Both the position numbers and the translations under genes were made by a program. Positions 1 to 6,092 of a DNA stretch of 7,290 nucleotides are shown here, in pieces. The DNA lies in assembly GCA_902783295.1 (NCBI GenBank), contig CACZQT010000284.1:1-7290 (forward strand), given 5' to 3'. Numbering within the stretch: the stretch's first letter is position 1; each line of letters begins with the position of its first letter. Under the pieces are notes generated by a model, which was not told where the DNA came from, did no database searches, and was given only the letters and a program-made list of their open reading frames with translations. This stretch comes from an uncultured Lachnospiraceae bacterium (GTDB lineage Bacteria > Bacillota > Clostridia > Lachnospirales > Lachnospiraceae).

Positions 1-912
1 GCAAAGGTCTGCCAGCTGTCTGCTGCAGGCCTCCATGTTGTATTCCATCACATGGGCAAAAAGAATGGCGTTCGAAACACCGTGGGCGATATGGTACTTT
101 CCGCCCAGAGGATAGGACAGGGCGTGCACGGCCGTGGTTCCGCTGGCTGTGATCGCCACTCCGCCGTAATAAGCGCCCAGCATCATGGCACTCTTGGCTT
201 CCGTATCTTCCGGGTTGAGATATGCCCGGCGGATATTTGCGAAGATCAGCTTCGCGCCGGCCATAGCATAGGTATCGCTCAGAGGCGTCGCTTTTTTCGA
301 GGTATAACACTCTACTGTATGCGCCAGGGCATCCACGCCTGTGGCTGCCACGATGGCTTTCGGAAGCCGGGCAATGGTCCGGGGATCCAGCAGGACATAG
401 TCGGGAATCATGCTGTCGCTGACAATTCCCTTCTTGGTTTCTTCTTCAGGAATGGCCACGATGGCGTTGCAGGTGGCTTCCGCCCCTGTTCCGCAGGTGG
501 TGGGGATCATGGCGGTGCCAAGATACTTTCTGGCTGCCGCAGGATTCTGCAGCAGATCCCTTATGGTATAGGGAGCGCCTTTGAGTACGCTGACCAGCTT
601 GGCCGCATCCATGACACTGCCGCCGCCCATGGCTACGATGAAATCCGCCTCTGCTGCCTTTGCCTGTTCCAGAACGGCTTCCACATCGGTATAGGCTGGT
701 TCCGGTTTCAGATCATCCAGCACGGTAAAGCGTACGCCGGCGGTTTCCAGTTCTGCGGTCAGGAGCTGCAGCAGCCCCGTTGCCACAATTCCCTTATCCG
801 TAAAGACAAGAACCGAAGAGGCACCTTCCTTTTCCAGAATATCTTTTATTTTCCCGATACTGCCCTCGCCTGCATATACACAGGAAGGCTGTTTTACCTG
901 ATGTACTGACAT
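1..912 (-). CDS. Iron-containing alcohol dehydrogenase (group III), C-terminus off the left edge
   Basis: The minus strand reads open from an ATG at 912 to base 1, giving 304 residues of a family usually about 380-400 long. The protein is a cytoplasmic NAD(P)-dependent, Fe(II)-dependent dehydrogenase that interconverts an aldehyde or ketone and an alcohol. Seen in sequence: the nucleotide-binding GGGSVMDAAK (96-105), the TTCGTGAEAT motif (138-147), and four expected metal ligands, D194 and H198 (GVDALAHTVECY) plus H263 and H277 (AVHALSYPLGGKYHIAHG). The family norm in the second motif is GTGSE, so Ala144 replaces the usual Ser. An AGGAGG lies 8 bases before the ATG and fixes the start. It is transcribed divergently from the PrpR-type regulator, which suggests control by it. 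The substrate cannot be told: relatives reduce lactaldehyde, butyraldehyde, succinate semialdehyde and others. Family certain, substrate unknown. Confidence 0.93.
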   Translation of the reverse strand, partial: MSVHQVKQPSCVYAGEGSIGKIKDILEKEGASSVLVFTDKGIVATGLLQLLTAELETAGVRFTVLDDLKPEPAYTDVEAVLEQAKAAEADFIVAMGGGSVMDAAKLVSVLKGAPYTIRDLLQNPAAARKYLGTAMIPTTCGTGAEATCNAIVAIPEEETKKGIVSDSMIPDYVLLDPRTIARLPKAIVAATGVDALAHTVECYTSKKATPLSDTYAMAGAKLIFANIRRAYLNPEDTEAKSAMMLGAYYGGVAITASGTTAVHALSYPLGGKYHIAHGVSNAILFAHVMEYNMEACSRQLADLC

Positions 913-954
913 CTGTTCTTCCTCCTGACCGGAAACTCGTCTGTCTCCCTTTTG

Positions 955-977
955 GTTCACATCATAGGGGCGTGAAC
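955..977. repeat. Inverted repeat around the -10 box of the dehydrogenase promoter, possible operator
   Basis: GTTCAC (955-960) and GTGAAC (972-977) are perfect 6-base arms separated by 11 bases, and the spacer holds the predicted -10 box (961-966). The arm GTGAACA occurs again at 1144-1150, just before the start codon of the divergent regulator gene. A dimeric regulator bound here would overlap RNA polymerase. It is a candidate site for the neighbouring PrpR-type protein; no known operator sequence was matched. Confidence 0.35.
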
Positions 978-989
978 AGTGTTGTGCAA
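961..989 (-). promoter_or_regulatory. Putative sigma-70/sigma-A promoter of the alcohol dehydrogenase gene
   Basis: On the minus strand TTGCAC (984-989) is followed after exactly 17 bases by TATGAT (961-966), a 5/6 match to the -10 consensus; the -35 box matches only 3/6. Transcription would start near 954, about 40 bases before the ATG at 912. A weak -35 would fit activator dependence. The call is based on motif and spacing alone. Confidence 0.5.
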
Positions 990-1041
990 GTCATTGGGGT
1001 TTCGATTTGAAACATATGGCGCATCTTTTTCGTATATATCC

Positions 1042-1070
1042 TTGAATTTTCGCGGGAAATCCGCTAATAT
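1042..1070 (+). promoter_or_regulatory. Putative sigma-A promoter of the PrpR-type regulator gene, with an inverted repeat in the spacer
   Basis: TTGAAT (1042-1047), a 17-base spacer and TAATAT (1065-1070) form a reasonable promoter, giving a start near 1077 and a leader of about 75 bases. The spacer contains GCGG-GAAAT-CCGC (1052-1064), a short inverted repeat lying between the two boxes where a repressor would block polymerase, possibly the gene's own product. A second -10-like TATAGT lies at 1075-1080. Confidence 0.5.
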
Positions 1071-1151
1071 GTTTTATAGTGAAATACAAAAGACCCTTTG
1101 TGAGTCAAATAACGACGAATCTTTCGAGACAAGTGTGTCAGGAGTGAACAA

Positions 1152-2960
1152 ATGGAAGGTATTCATCTGACCGATTTTCAGTCGGACAAAGTTCGTATTC
1201 TGGGCATTGCTCCCTATGAGGGAATGCGGTCCATGATGGAACAGCTGGCCGCCATGAGAGAAGACATCGACCTGGATGTCTTTGTCGGCGACCTGGACCG
1301 GGGCGTTAACATCGCCCTGCAGAACATCCAGAGCAATTATGATATCCTGGTTTCCCGCGGTGGTACTGCGCAGATGCTGGAACGGGAGTCCTCGCTCCCG
1401 GTCGTGGAAGTGGAGATTTCCATCTACGATACACTGCGTGCCATCAAACTCTGCGAAAACTACCGGCAGCCCTTCGCCATTGTCGGCTTCCCGAACATCA
1501 CGGCCAATGCCCGCATCCTCTGCGAGCTGATGCACTATGATCTGGAAATTCATACGATCCACAACCAGGGGGAGGCTTCGGACATCCTGCCCAGGCTGCG
1601 GGAGAACGGTATTTCCATGGTGCTCTGCGACATGGTCACCTATACCGAGGCCAGAAATCTGGGCATGAACGCAGTGCTGATCACCTCCGGCATGGAGAGT
1701 GTGTCCGCCGCCTTTGACCAGGCTGTTTCCCTGCACAGAACCGTCCGGAGAACCCTCGTGCAGGACCGCTTCTACCAGGACATCCTGAAGGCCTCAGACC
1801 AGAAGATCCTGGTGCTGAAGGAAAATGGCGAAGTCGTTTTCACCACCATAGAAACGGAAAAGCTGCCCCAGGTGATTTCCCTGCTGACGCCGGAAATTCC
1901 TTCTGTCATCAGAAAGCGGGAGACAAAATTCTTCAAGAACATCGACCAGATGCTTTATTCATGTGTCTGCAAGACTTCTGCCTTTGCAGGCAGCCGTTAT
2001 GCGGCTTTCTACCTGAATATCAATTCGGTGCCGATCATTTCCGGAAAATACGGAATTCAGTATTCCTCTCAGAAGGAAATCCAGGATGTGTTCTTCAATA
2101 ATATCTATAATGTGACCAACATCGACACGGACCGGCTGAACGAGGTTTCCTCCCCGGTGGTGCTGATCGGGGAGCCGGGCACCGGCAAGGAGCAGGCAGC
2201 GCGTATGATCTATTCCCGCAGTCGCTTAAGCAGGCATCCGCTGATCACCATAACCTGCGACCTGCTGAATGAGAGAAGCTGGAATTTCCTGATCAACCAC
2301 TACAATTCTCCTTTTAATGATAATGACAATACGATCTTCCTGAAGAATGTGACGGCGCTTTCGAAAGAGCGGTTTCAGCAGCTCCTTTCCACGATGATCG
2401 ATACCAGCCTGTGCAAAAGAAACCGGGTGCTTTTTTCCTGCGACTGCCAGCCCGGCCAGCCGGTGCCGCCGGAAATCACTCGTCTGACCAACCTGGTCTC
2501 CTGTATCATTTATTCTCTGAAACCCGCCCGGGAGCGGGTGGAAGACTTTCCGACTCTGTGTGCCCTGTACCTGAATTCCCTGAGTCTATCCATGTCCCAG
2601 CAGATTATCGGCCTGGAACCGGAAGCACTGGAACTTCTTCAGTCCTACAGCTGGCCTTATAACTACACGCAGCTGAAGCGGATTCTGAACGAGCTGGCCC
2701 TGGTCACCCGGACTCCCTATATCCGCGGTGACGATGTGCGCCGTCTCCTGCAGAAGGAAGGGGAGATTGCCGTGACAGGACAGGAACGGCCGGCAGAAGG
2801 GGCGCCGGCCGGCAGCCATGCCCTGGATCTGAACCGCCCACTGAATGAAATTATCCTGGATGTAGTGAAACTGGTTCTGGCGGACAATGCCGGCAATCAG
2901 AGCGCCGCCGCCAAACAGCTGAAAATCGGACGCTCCACCCTGTGGCGCTATCTGAAATAA
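1152..2960 (+). CDS. PrpR-type transcriptional regulator with a degenerate sigma-54-activator AAA+ domain
   Basis: This 602-residue protein has an N-terminal PrpR_N ligand-sensing domain (about 12-195, with SRGGTAQML at 68-76 and ITSGMES at 177-183), a PAS-like middle (about 206-300), an AAA+ domain (about 305-520) and a C-terminal Fis-type helix-turn-helix (about 575-602, NQSAAAKQLKIGRSTLWRYL). PrpR_N proteins sense small metabolites; E. coli PrpR responds to 2-methylcitrate. The AAA+ part keeps Walker A (GEPGTGKE, 340-347) and the LKPARERVEDF segment (456-466). It lacks GAFTGA entirely, has TIFLKNV (394-400) where the family has TLFLDEI, and lacks the RxDLYYRL segment. It should therefore bind DNA, and perhaps ATP, without activating sigma-54 polymerase, as is known for TyrR. 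AGGAG sits 7 bases before the ATG. It is divergent from the dehydrogenase gene, its likely target. The ligand is unknown. Confidence 0.9.
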   Translation: MEGIHLTDFQSDKVRILGIAPYEGMRSMMEQLAAMREDIDLDVFVGDLDRGVNIALQNIQSNYDILVSRGGTAQMLERESSLPVVEVEISIYDTLRAIKLCENYRQPFAIVGFPNITANARILCELMHYDLEIHTIHNQGEASDILPRLRENGISMVLCDMVTYTEARNLGMNAVLITSGMESVSAAFDQAVSLHRTVRRTLVQDRFYQDILKASDQKILVLKENGEVVFTTIETEKLPQVISLLTPEIPSVIRKRETKFFKNIDQMLYSCVCKTSAFAGSRYAAFYLNINSVPIISGKYGIQYSSQKEIQDVFFNNIYNVTNIDTDRLNEVSSPVVLIGEPGTGKEQAARMIYSRSRLSRHPLITITCDLLNERSWNFLINHYNSPFNDNDNTIFLKNVTALSKERFQQLLSTMIDTSLCKRNRVLFSCDCQPGQPVPPEITRLTNLVSCIIYSLKPARERVEDFPTLCALYLNSLSLSMSQQIIGLEPEALELLQSYSWPYNYTQLKRILNELALVTRTPYIRGDDVRRLLQKEGEIAVTGQERPAEGAPAGSHALDLNRPLNEIILDVVKLVLADNAGNQSAAAKQLKIGRSTLWRYLK

Positions 2961-2970
2961 TGTGAAATCC

Positions 2971-3021
2971 AAAAGGGACCTGTCACGGTAAACCAGTGTT
3001 TACAACGGCAGGTCCCTTTTT
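2971..3021 (+). terminator. Rho-independent terminator after the PrpR-type gene
   Basis: AAAAGGGACCTG (2971-2982) pairs perfectly with CAGGTCCCTTTT (3009-3020), a 12-base stem followed by one more T. The 26-base loop itself folds into a second hairpin (2988-3003). The A-tract on the left and T-tract on the right mean it could also work on the other strand. It begins 10 bases after the stop codon and separates the regulator gene from the hydrogenase gene. Confidence 0.9.
2988..3003. repeat. 16-base palindrome inside the terminator loop
   Basis: GTAAAC-CAGT-GTTTAC has perfect 6-base arms around a 4-base centre. It may simply lengthen the terminator fold. Its even, 16-base form also resembles a helix-turn-helix repressor operator, about 70 bases upstream of the hydrogenase -35 box. 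It does not match the Rex consensus (TTGTTAA-N4-TTAACAA) at both ends. Confidence 0.5.
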
Positions 3022-3071
3022 AATTCTACATTGGAAGGGAAGAAATCCAGTGTGTCTATAAAGAATAGGTA

Positions 3072-3100
3072 TTGAACGGGATTTGTAAATCCTGTATTAT
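3072..3100 (+). promoter_or_regulatory. Putative sigma-A promoter of the [FeFe] hydrogenase gene
   Basis: TTGAAC (3072-3077), a 17-base spacer and TATTAT (3095-3100, 5/6 to consensus) make a good promoter, with a start near 3107 and a leader of roughly 25 bases. AAAGGAG at 3117-3123 lies 7 bases before the ATG at 3131. With the terminators on both sides this indicates a single-gene transcription unit. Confidence 0.65.
3079..3092. repeat. Inverted repeat in the spacer of the hydrogenase promoter, candidate operator
   Basis: GGATTT-GT-AAATCC has perfect 6-base arms and a 2-base centre, and fits exactly between the -35 and -10 boxes. A protein bound here would exclude RNA polymerase, so the site suggests repression, plausibly by a redox or metabolite sensor. 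No named regulator's consensus was recognised. Confidence 0.45.
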
Positions 3101-3130
3101 GAAAATACGACCTGAGAAAGGAGAAGAGCT

Positions 3131-4615
3131 ATGCAGACAAATGATAAAGGAATAATGGATCTGCGCCATTTTATACTGCGCGAGGTCTGCCGTCTGGCAT
3201 GGAACGATGAACTGACAACGGAGAACTGCGAAAAGATTGTCTATGACGTCAGTCCCGGACCGAAGCCTCAGTACCGCTGCTGCGTTTATAAGGAGCGCGA
3301 AATTGTGAGAGGAAGGATCCGCATGGCCATGGGAAAGAGCCCGGATCCGAATAAAAAGACGAAAAACGTTGTAGCTGTCATTCCGGCTGCCTGTGACGAC
3401 TGCTCGATTCAGGACTATACGGTTACGGACAGCTGCCGCTTCTGCCTGGGCAGGCCGTGTCTCAGCGCCTGCCGCTTTGGCGCGATCGCTCCGGGCGATT
3501 CCAAAATGAAAATCGATCCGCTGAAATGCAAATCCTGCGGCCTGTGCGCCAAGGCCTGTGCCTTTGAAGCAATTATTCATGCGGAGCGTCCCTGTAAGAA
3601 GGCATGTCCCGTGGGAGCCATTACGTATGATGAAAACGGTTTCTGCCTCATCGATGAAGAGAAATGCGTGCACTGCGGTCACTGCGTACGCAGCTGCCCC
3701 TTTGGAGCCATCAACTCCAAAACATTTTCGGTAGATGTGATCCGTGCGATCAAGAGCGGAAAACGGGTGATTGCCATGTGCGCGCCGGCTACAGAAGGCC
3801 AGTTCGGCAAGGGAATCGGGATGGCTTCTGTGCGGGCTGCATTGAAAGCGGCCGGTTTTGCGGATATGGTGGAAGTCGGCCTGGGCGGCGATATGACGGC
3901 AGCCTATGAAGCGAAAGAATGGATTGAAGCAAAAAAAGAAGGCCGGAAGATGACCACTTCCTGCTGCCCCGCTTTTATTTCCATGCTGCGCCACCATTTC
4001 CCCGAACAGTATGAACAGAACAAATCCACCACCGTTTCTCCCATGGTCGCGGTATCCCGCTACCTGAAGTCTCAGGATCCCGACTGTGTGACCGTATTTG
4101 TCGGTCCCTGCATTGCCAAAAAGGGAGAAACCCTGAATGAAAACATTGTGGAAAATGCGGATTACGCGCTGACTTTCGGGGAACTGCTTACTCTTCTGGA
4201 TGCAAAGGATGTGGAAATCGTTCCGGTGGAAGAGGATTATCAGGAAGCGTCCCTGTTCGGAAAACGCTTTGCCGGCAGCGGCGGGGTAGCGGCTGCGGTT
4301 CTCGAAGTCATGAAGGAAATGGGAGAGGATACCTCCGGGATCACCCTCCTTACCTGCGCCGGCGGGGATGAGTGCAAAAAGGCTCTGACCATGCTCAAAG
4401 CGGGCAGGCTGAAAGAGGATTTCATCGAAGGAATGATGTGTCCCGGCGGCTGCATCGGCGGTCCTTCCAAGCAGGCTGTGGAATCCGTTGTAGCCAAGGC
4501 CAGAAATGAACTGCTGCAGAAAGCAGACGGGAGAAGCATTCTGGAGAACCTGAAAAAATACCCGATGGACCAGTTCTCCATGTACCGCGACGGGCATATG
4601 GAAACCGAGGATTAA
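3131..4615 (+). CDS. Monomeric group B [FeFe] hydrogenase
   Basis: The 494-residue cytoplasmic enzyme catalyses reversible 2H+ + 2e- to H2, normally coupled to ferredoxin. The N-terminal half is cysteine rich: GPKPQYRCCVYKERE (43-57), C88/C91, C102-C105-C110-C114, then two 4Fe-4S ferredoxin motifs, CKSCGLCAKAC (133-143) with C155/C159 and CVHCGHCVRSC (179-189). The H-cluster motifs are TSCCPAF (276-282), GPCIAKKGE (325-333) and EGMMCPGGCIGGP (433-445). By analogy with CpI, C279, C327, C437 and C441 bind the H-cluster, C278 relays protons, and K330 holds the diiron subcluster. TSCCPAF and GPC, in place of group A TSCCPxW and MPC, mark group B. Synthesis needs HydE, HydF and HydG, which are not in this window. 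It has its own promoter and terminator. The direction of catalysis in vivo is not decided by sequence. Confidence 0.96.
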   Translation: MQTNDKGIMDLRHFILREVCRLAWNDELTTENCEKIVYDVSPGPKPQYRCCVYKEREIVRGRIRMAMGKSPDPNKKTKNVVAVIPAACDDCSIQDYTVTDSCRFCLGRPCLSACRFGAIAPGDSKMKIDPLKCKSCGLCAKACAFEAIIHAERPCKKACPVGAITYDENGFCLIDEEKCVHCGHCVRSCPFGAINSKTFSVDVIRAIKSGKRVIAMCAPATEGQFGKGIGMASVRAALKAAGFADMVEVGLGGDMTAAYEAKEWIEAKKEGRKMTTSCCPAFISMLRHHFPEQYEQNKSTTVSPMVAVSRYLKSQDPDCVTVFVGPCIAKKGETLNENIVENADYALTFGELLTLLDAKDVEIVPVEEDYQEASLFGKRFAGSGGVAAAVLEVMKEMGEDTSGITLLTCAGGDECKKALTMLKAGRLKEDFIEGMMCPGGCIGGPSKQAVESVVAKARNELLQKADGRSILENLKKYPMDQFSMYRDGHMETED

Positions 4616-4642
4616 GCGGAAGAAAACAAACAAATTCCGGGG

Positions 4643-4671
4643 AGCCGGCTGCATGACGCAGCCGGCTTTTT
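4643..4671 (+). terminator. Rho-independent terminator of the hydrogenase gene
   Basis: AGCCGGCTGC (4643-4652) and GCAGCCGGCT (4658-4667) form a perfect 10-base GC-rich stem with a 5-base loop, followed by TTTT. It lies 28 bases after the stop codon at 4613-4615. Confidence 0.93.
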
Positions 4672-4688
4672 AATTAGAAAGGCAGGAG

Positions 4689-4715
4689 AGAGACAGAGGA
4701 CGGTCTTTTGTCTCT
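4689..4715 (-). terminator. Weak hairpin downstream of the araC-type gene, possible terminator
   Basis: AGAGACA (4689-4695) and TGTCTCT (4709-4715) form a 7-base stem with a 13-base loop, just after the stop of the minus-strand regulator gene (stop at 4737-4739). No good T-run follows on the minus strand, so termination here is uncertain. It is the only candidate between the two convergent genes apart from the hydrogenase terminator. Confidence 0.3.
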
Positions 4716-4736
4716 TGTTGTCTCCCGGCGCACTCT

Positions 4737-5771
4737 TTATTGATGTCTGTACTCGCTGGGCGTGCTTCCGGTATGCTTCCGGAAGGTGCGGATAAAGTGT
4801 TCACTGCTTTCATAACCGACCTGCAGGGCGATATCCGTGATGCTCAGCGTGGTATCCCGCAGGAGCTGCTTTGCGTTTTCCATTCGTATGCTGGTGAGCA
4901 GCTGGATAAAGGTCTGCCCGGTGGAGCGCTTGATGAGGCGGGAGGCGTATTCAGCGGAGTAGTGAAAATCTTCGGCCAGCCTGGCCAGTGTTACATCGGC
5001 GGCATTGGCATGAAGATAGCGGGCCAGCGCCAGGGCAATTTCAGAATCCGCCGGCTTGTCCCCGGGCAGTTCGCAGGAGGACATGTACCGCCGCAGAAGG
5101 AGCACGAAAACCCGGGTCACGATGGCGTTCACCAGCACGTTGTAATAGGCTTCCTGGTCGAAAGATTCACTGCACAGGTCAATAAAAGCATAGTGCAGAT
5201 CGGGATCGTTCTGCGTGTGGAACAGCAGGTAGTCGATACCCGATTTACTGTACAGGGTGCTCATGAAAAAGTTGGAGAGCAGATTGTCGCCCTGCAGGAT
5301 GCTGTAGAAATACTGGCGGAAAGTGGCGCGGCGGATCAGCACGTCAATGATAATGCTTTCGTCGTTCACATCCAGGGAATGGGTCACCTTGGGCTGGATC
5401 AGGCACAGGTCGCCGGCGTGCAGAACCGCGGTATTTTCACCTACCTGGTGAATGCAGCGTCCTTCCAGCACGAAGAACAGCTCGAAAAAGTTGTGATGAT
5501 GTGGAATGGCGGGGGTATAGCAGTTGTGCTTGAAGACATGAATGCCTTCCCGCCGGTCCGCGGAAAAATACCAGTCCTCCAGGTACTCCGGCGGGATCGT
5601 GTCCTTCCATTCGGGCACCAGGAGGTTTTCGCGGTAGACCCGTTCTTTGTCGATCTGATTCAGATATTCATCAAAACCGGCCGGAGAAGCCTTGGCCAGG
5701 CGGTAATTACGGTAAAAAATCTCGCTGTCATTCATTTCCCGGAGACGGGAGAGTACCTGCTGTTCATTCAT
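4737..5771 (-). CDS. AraC-family transcriptional regulator with N-terminal cupin sensor domain
   Basis: This is a 344-residue DNA-binding regulator. A cupin-type ligand domain covers about 75-150 and includes HHHNFFELFFVLEGR (91-105) and a later His131; this is the typical sugar-binding fold of AraC proteins. An alpha-helical linker follows, then two helix-turn-helix motifs at about 260-285 (VTLARLAEDFHYSAEYASRLIK) and 309-335 (LSITDIALQVGYESSEHFIRTF), ending at the usual PSEYR. The ATG at 5771 is chosen because AAAGGA (5782-5787) lies 10 bases upstream; a TTG at 5813 would add 14 residues but has no close ribosome site. It is divergent from a sugar-type ABC ATPase gene, so it probably activates that operon in response to a carbohydrate. 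The effector is unknown. It is convergent with the hydrogenase gene. Confidence 0.93.
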   Translation of the reverse strand: MNEQQVLSRLREMNDSEIFYRNYRLAKASPAGFDEYLNQIDKERVYRENLLVPEWKDTIPPEYLEDWYFSADRREGIHVFKHNCYTPAIPHHHNFFELFFVLEGRCIHQVGENTAVLHAGDLCLIQPKVTHSLDVNDESIIIDVLIRRATFRQYFYSILQGDNLLSNFFMSTLYSKSGIDYLLFHTQNDPDLHYAFIDLCSESFDQEAYYNVLVNAIVTRVFVLLLRRYMSSCELPGDKPADSEIALALARYLHANAADVTLARLAEDFHYSAEYASRLIKRSTGQTFIQLLTSIRMENAKQLLRDTTLSITDIALQVGYESSEHFIRTFRKHTGSTPSEYRHQ

Positions 5772-5835
5772 GGAAAATACGTCCTTTTCTGAACTCCATA
5801 ATGTCGGGGCCAAAAATGATGCCGTGGATTACTCC

Positions 5836-5846
5836 GCGCTTTGCGC
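5836..5846 (-). other. Small hairpin in the leader of the araC-type gene
   Basis: GCGC-TTT-GCGC is a perfect 4-base GC stem around a 3-base loop. It lies within the predicted 5' leader, about 65 bases before the start codon and too far from the ribosome site to block it alone. No riboswitch class was recognised. Confidence 0.3.
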
Positions 5847-5882
5847 TTCGGAAGGTATTGCTGTATTACTATATCGATAAAG

Positions 5883-5911
5883 AGCATATCCATAGAGGAG
5901 AAATCTGTCAA
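5883..5911 (-). promoter_or_regulatory. Putative sigma-A promoter of the araC-type gene
   Basis: On the minus strand a perfect TTGACA (5906-5911) is followed after 17 bases by TATGCT (5883-5888, 4/6). Transcription would start near 5876, giving a leader of about 105 bases. An alternative -10-like TATAGT lies slightly downstream. Confidence 0.6.
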
Positions 5912-6026
5912 TACTCCTAATTAAATTTGCGCTTTGGCTTTGAAAGCAGAAATGATACTCTCCATTTTTTCCGGATAAGAACATACAAAATCAAAATATG
6001 TCAATGAAATAGATTAAAAATGATCA

Positions 6027-6043
6027 TATATTTTCTTATATTT
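6027..6043. repeat. Direct repeat with one-helical-turn spacing upstream of the ABC gene promoter
   Basis: TATATTT occurs at 6027-6033 and 6037-6043, a period of 10 bases, ending 5 bases before the -10 box at 6049. The copies lie where a -35 box would be expected. They could be an activator contact region for the divergent AraC-type protein, though the sequence is simple and AT-rich and may be chance. Confidence 0.3.
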
Positions 6044-6048
6044 GCCAT

Positions 6049-6054
6049 TATAAT
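6049..6054 (+). promoter_or_regulatory. -10 element of the ABC transporter operon promoter
   Basis: This is a perfect TATAAT. No recognisable -35 box lies 16-18 bases upstream (the 17-base position reads ATATAT), and there is no extended -10 TG. Transcription would start near 6061, about 32 bases before the ATG. A strong -10 without a -35 is typical of activator-dependent promoters, consistent with control by the divergent AraC-type regulator. Confidence 0.5.
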
Positions 6055-6092
6055 GATGACAAAAGGAATTCGTTCACAAATGAGGTGACTGC

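Larger units (their letters stand above)
5772..6092. other. Divergent intergenic region between the araC-type and ABC ATPase genes
   Basis: These 321 bases hold no convincing gene. They contain the regulator's promoter (5883-5911, minus), its leader of about 105 bases, a long AT-rich stretch (about 5940-6055) and a perfect TATAAT for the transporter gene. The octamer GCGCTTTG occurs twice in the same orientation (5836-5843 and 5929-5936), 93 bases apart, close to nine helical turns. This could be a looping pair of AraC-type sites, but an octamer pair is weak evidence. Confidence 0.6.

Noticed and set aside
52..909. 285-codon plus-strand open frame opposite the dehydrogenase
   Set aside because: The minus strand encodes a clear Fe-dependent dehydrogenase with all metal ligands and a ribosome site. 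The plus-strand product has no recognisable domain and is a shadow frame.
1017..1031. Possible sigma-54 promoter (TGGCGC, 5 bases, TTTC) upstream of the PrpR-type gene
   Set aside because: The -24 half is close to consensus, but the invariant G of the -12 GC is missing and the adjacent regulator lacks GAFTGA. Sigma-70-type boxes nearby fit better.
979..1170. 63-codon plus-strand open frame in the divergent promoter region
   Set aside because: It covers the predicted promoters and overlaps the regulator's start codon in another frame, with no ribosome site of its own.
2988..3003. Rex (NADH-sensing repressor) site before the hydrogenase
   Set aside because: The palindrome GTAAAC-CAGT-GTTTAC has the right 4-base centre, but its outer ends do not give TTGTTAA and TTAACAA on both sides. 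It is kept only as an unassigned palindrome.
3056..4654. 532-codon minus-strand open frame covering the hydrogenase gene
   Set aside because: It is longer than the real gene but runs through the hydrogenase promoter and into its terminator region, and the product has no family features. The plus strand encodes an unmistakable [FeFe] hydrogenase.
4740..5792. 350-codon plus-strand open frame opposite the araC-type gene
   Set aside because: It is antisense to a complete AraC protein with two helix-turn-helix motifs, and shows no credible domain.
5772..5813. TTG start at 5813 for the araC-type gene
   Set aside because: The nearest GGAG is about 17 bases upstream of the TTG, while the ATG at 5771 has AAAGGA 10 bases upstream and the extra 14 residues show no family similarity.
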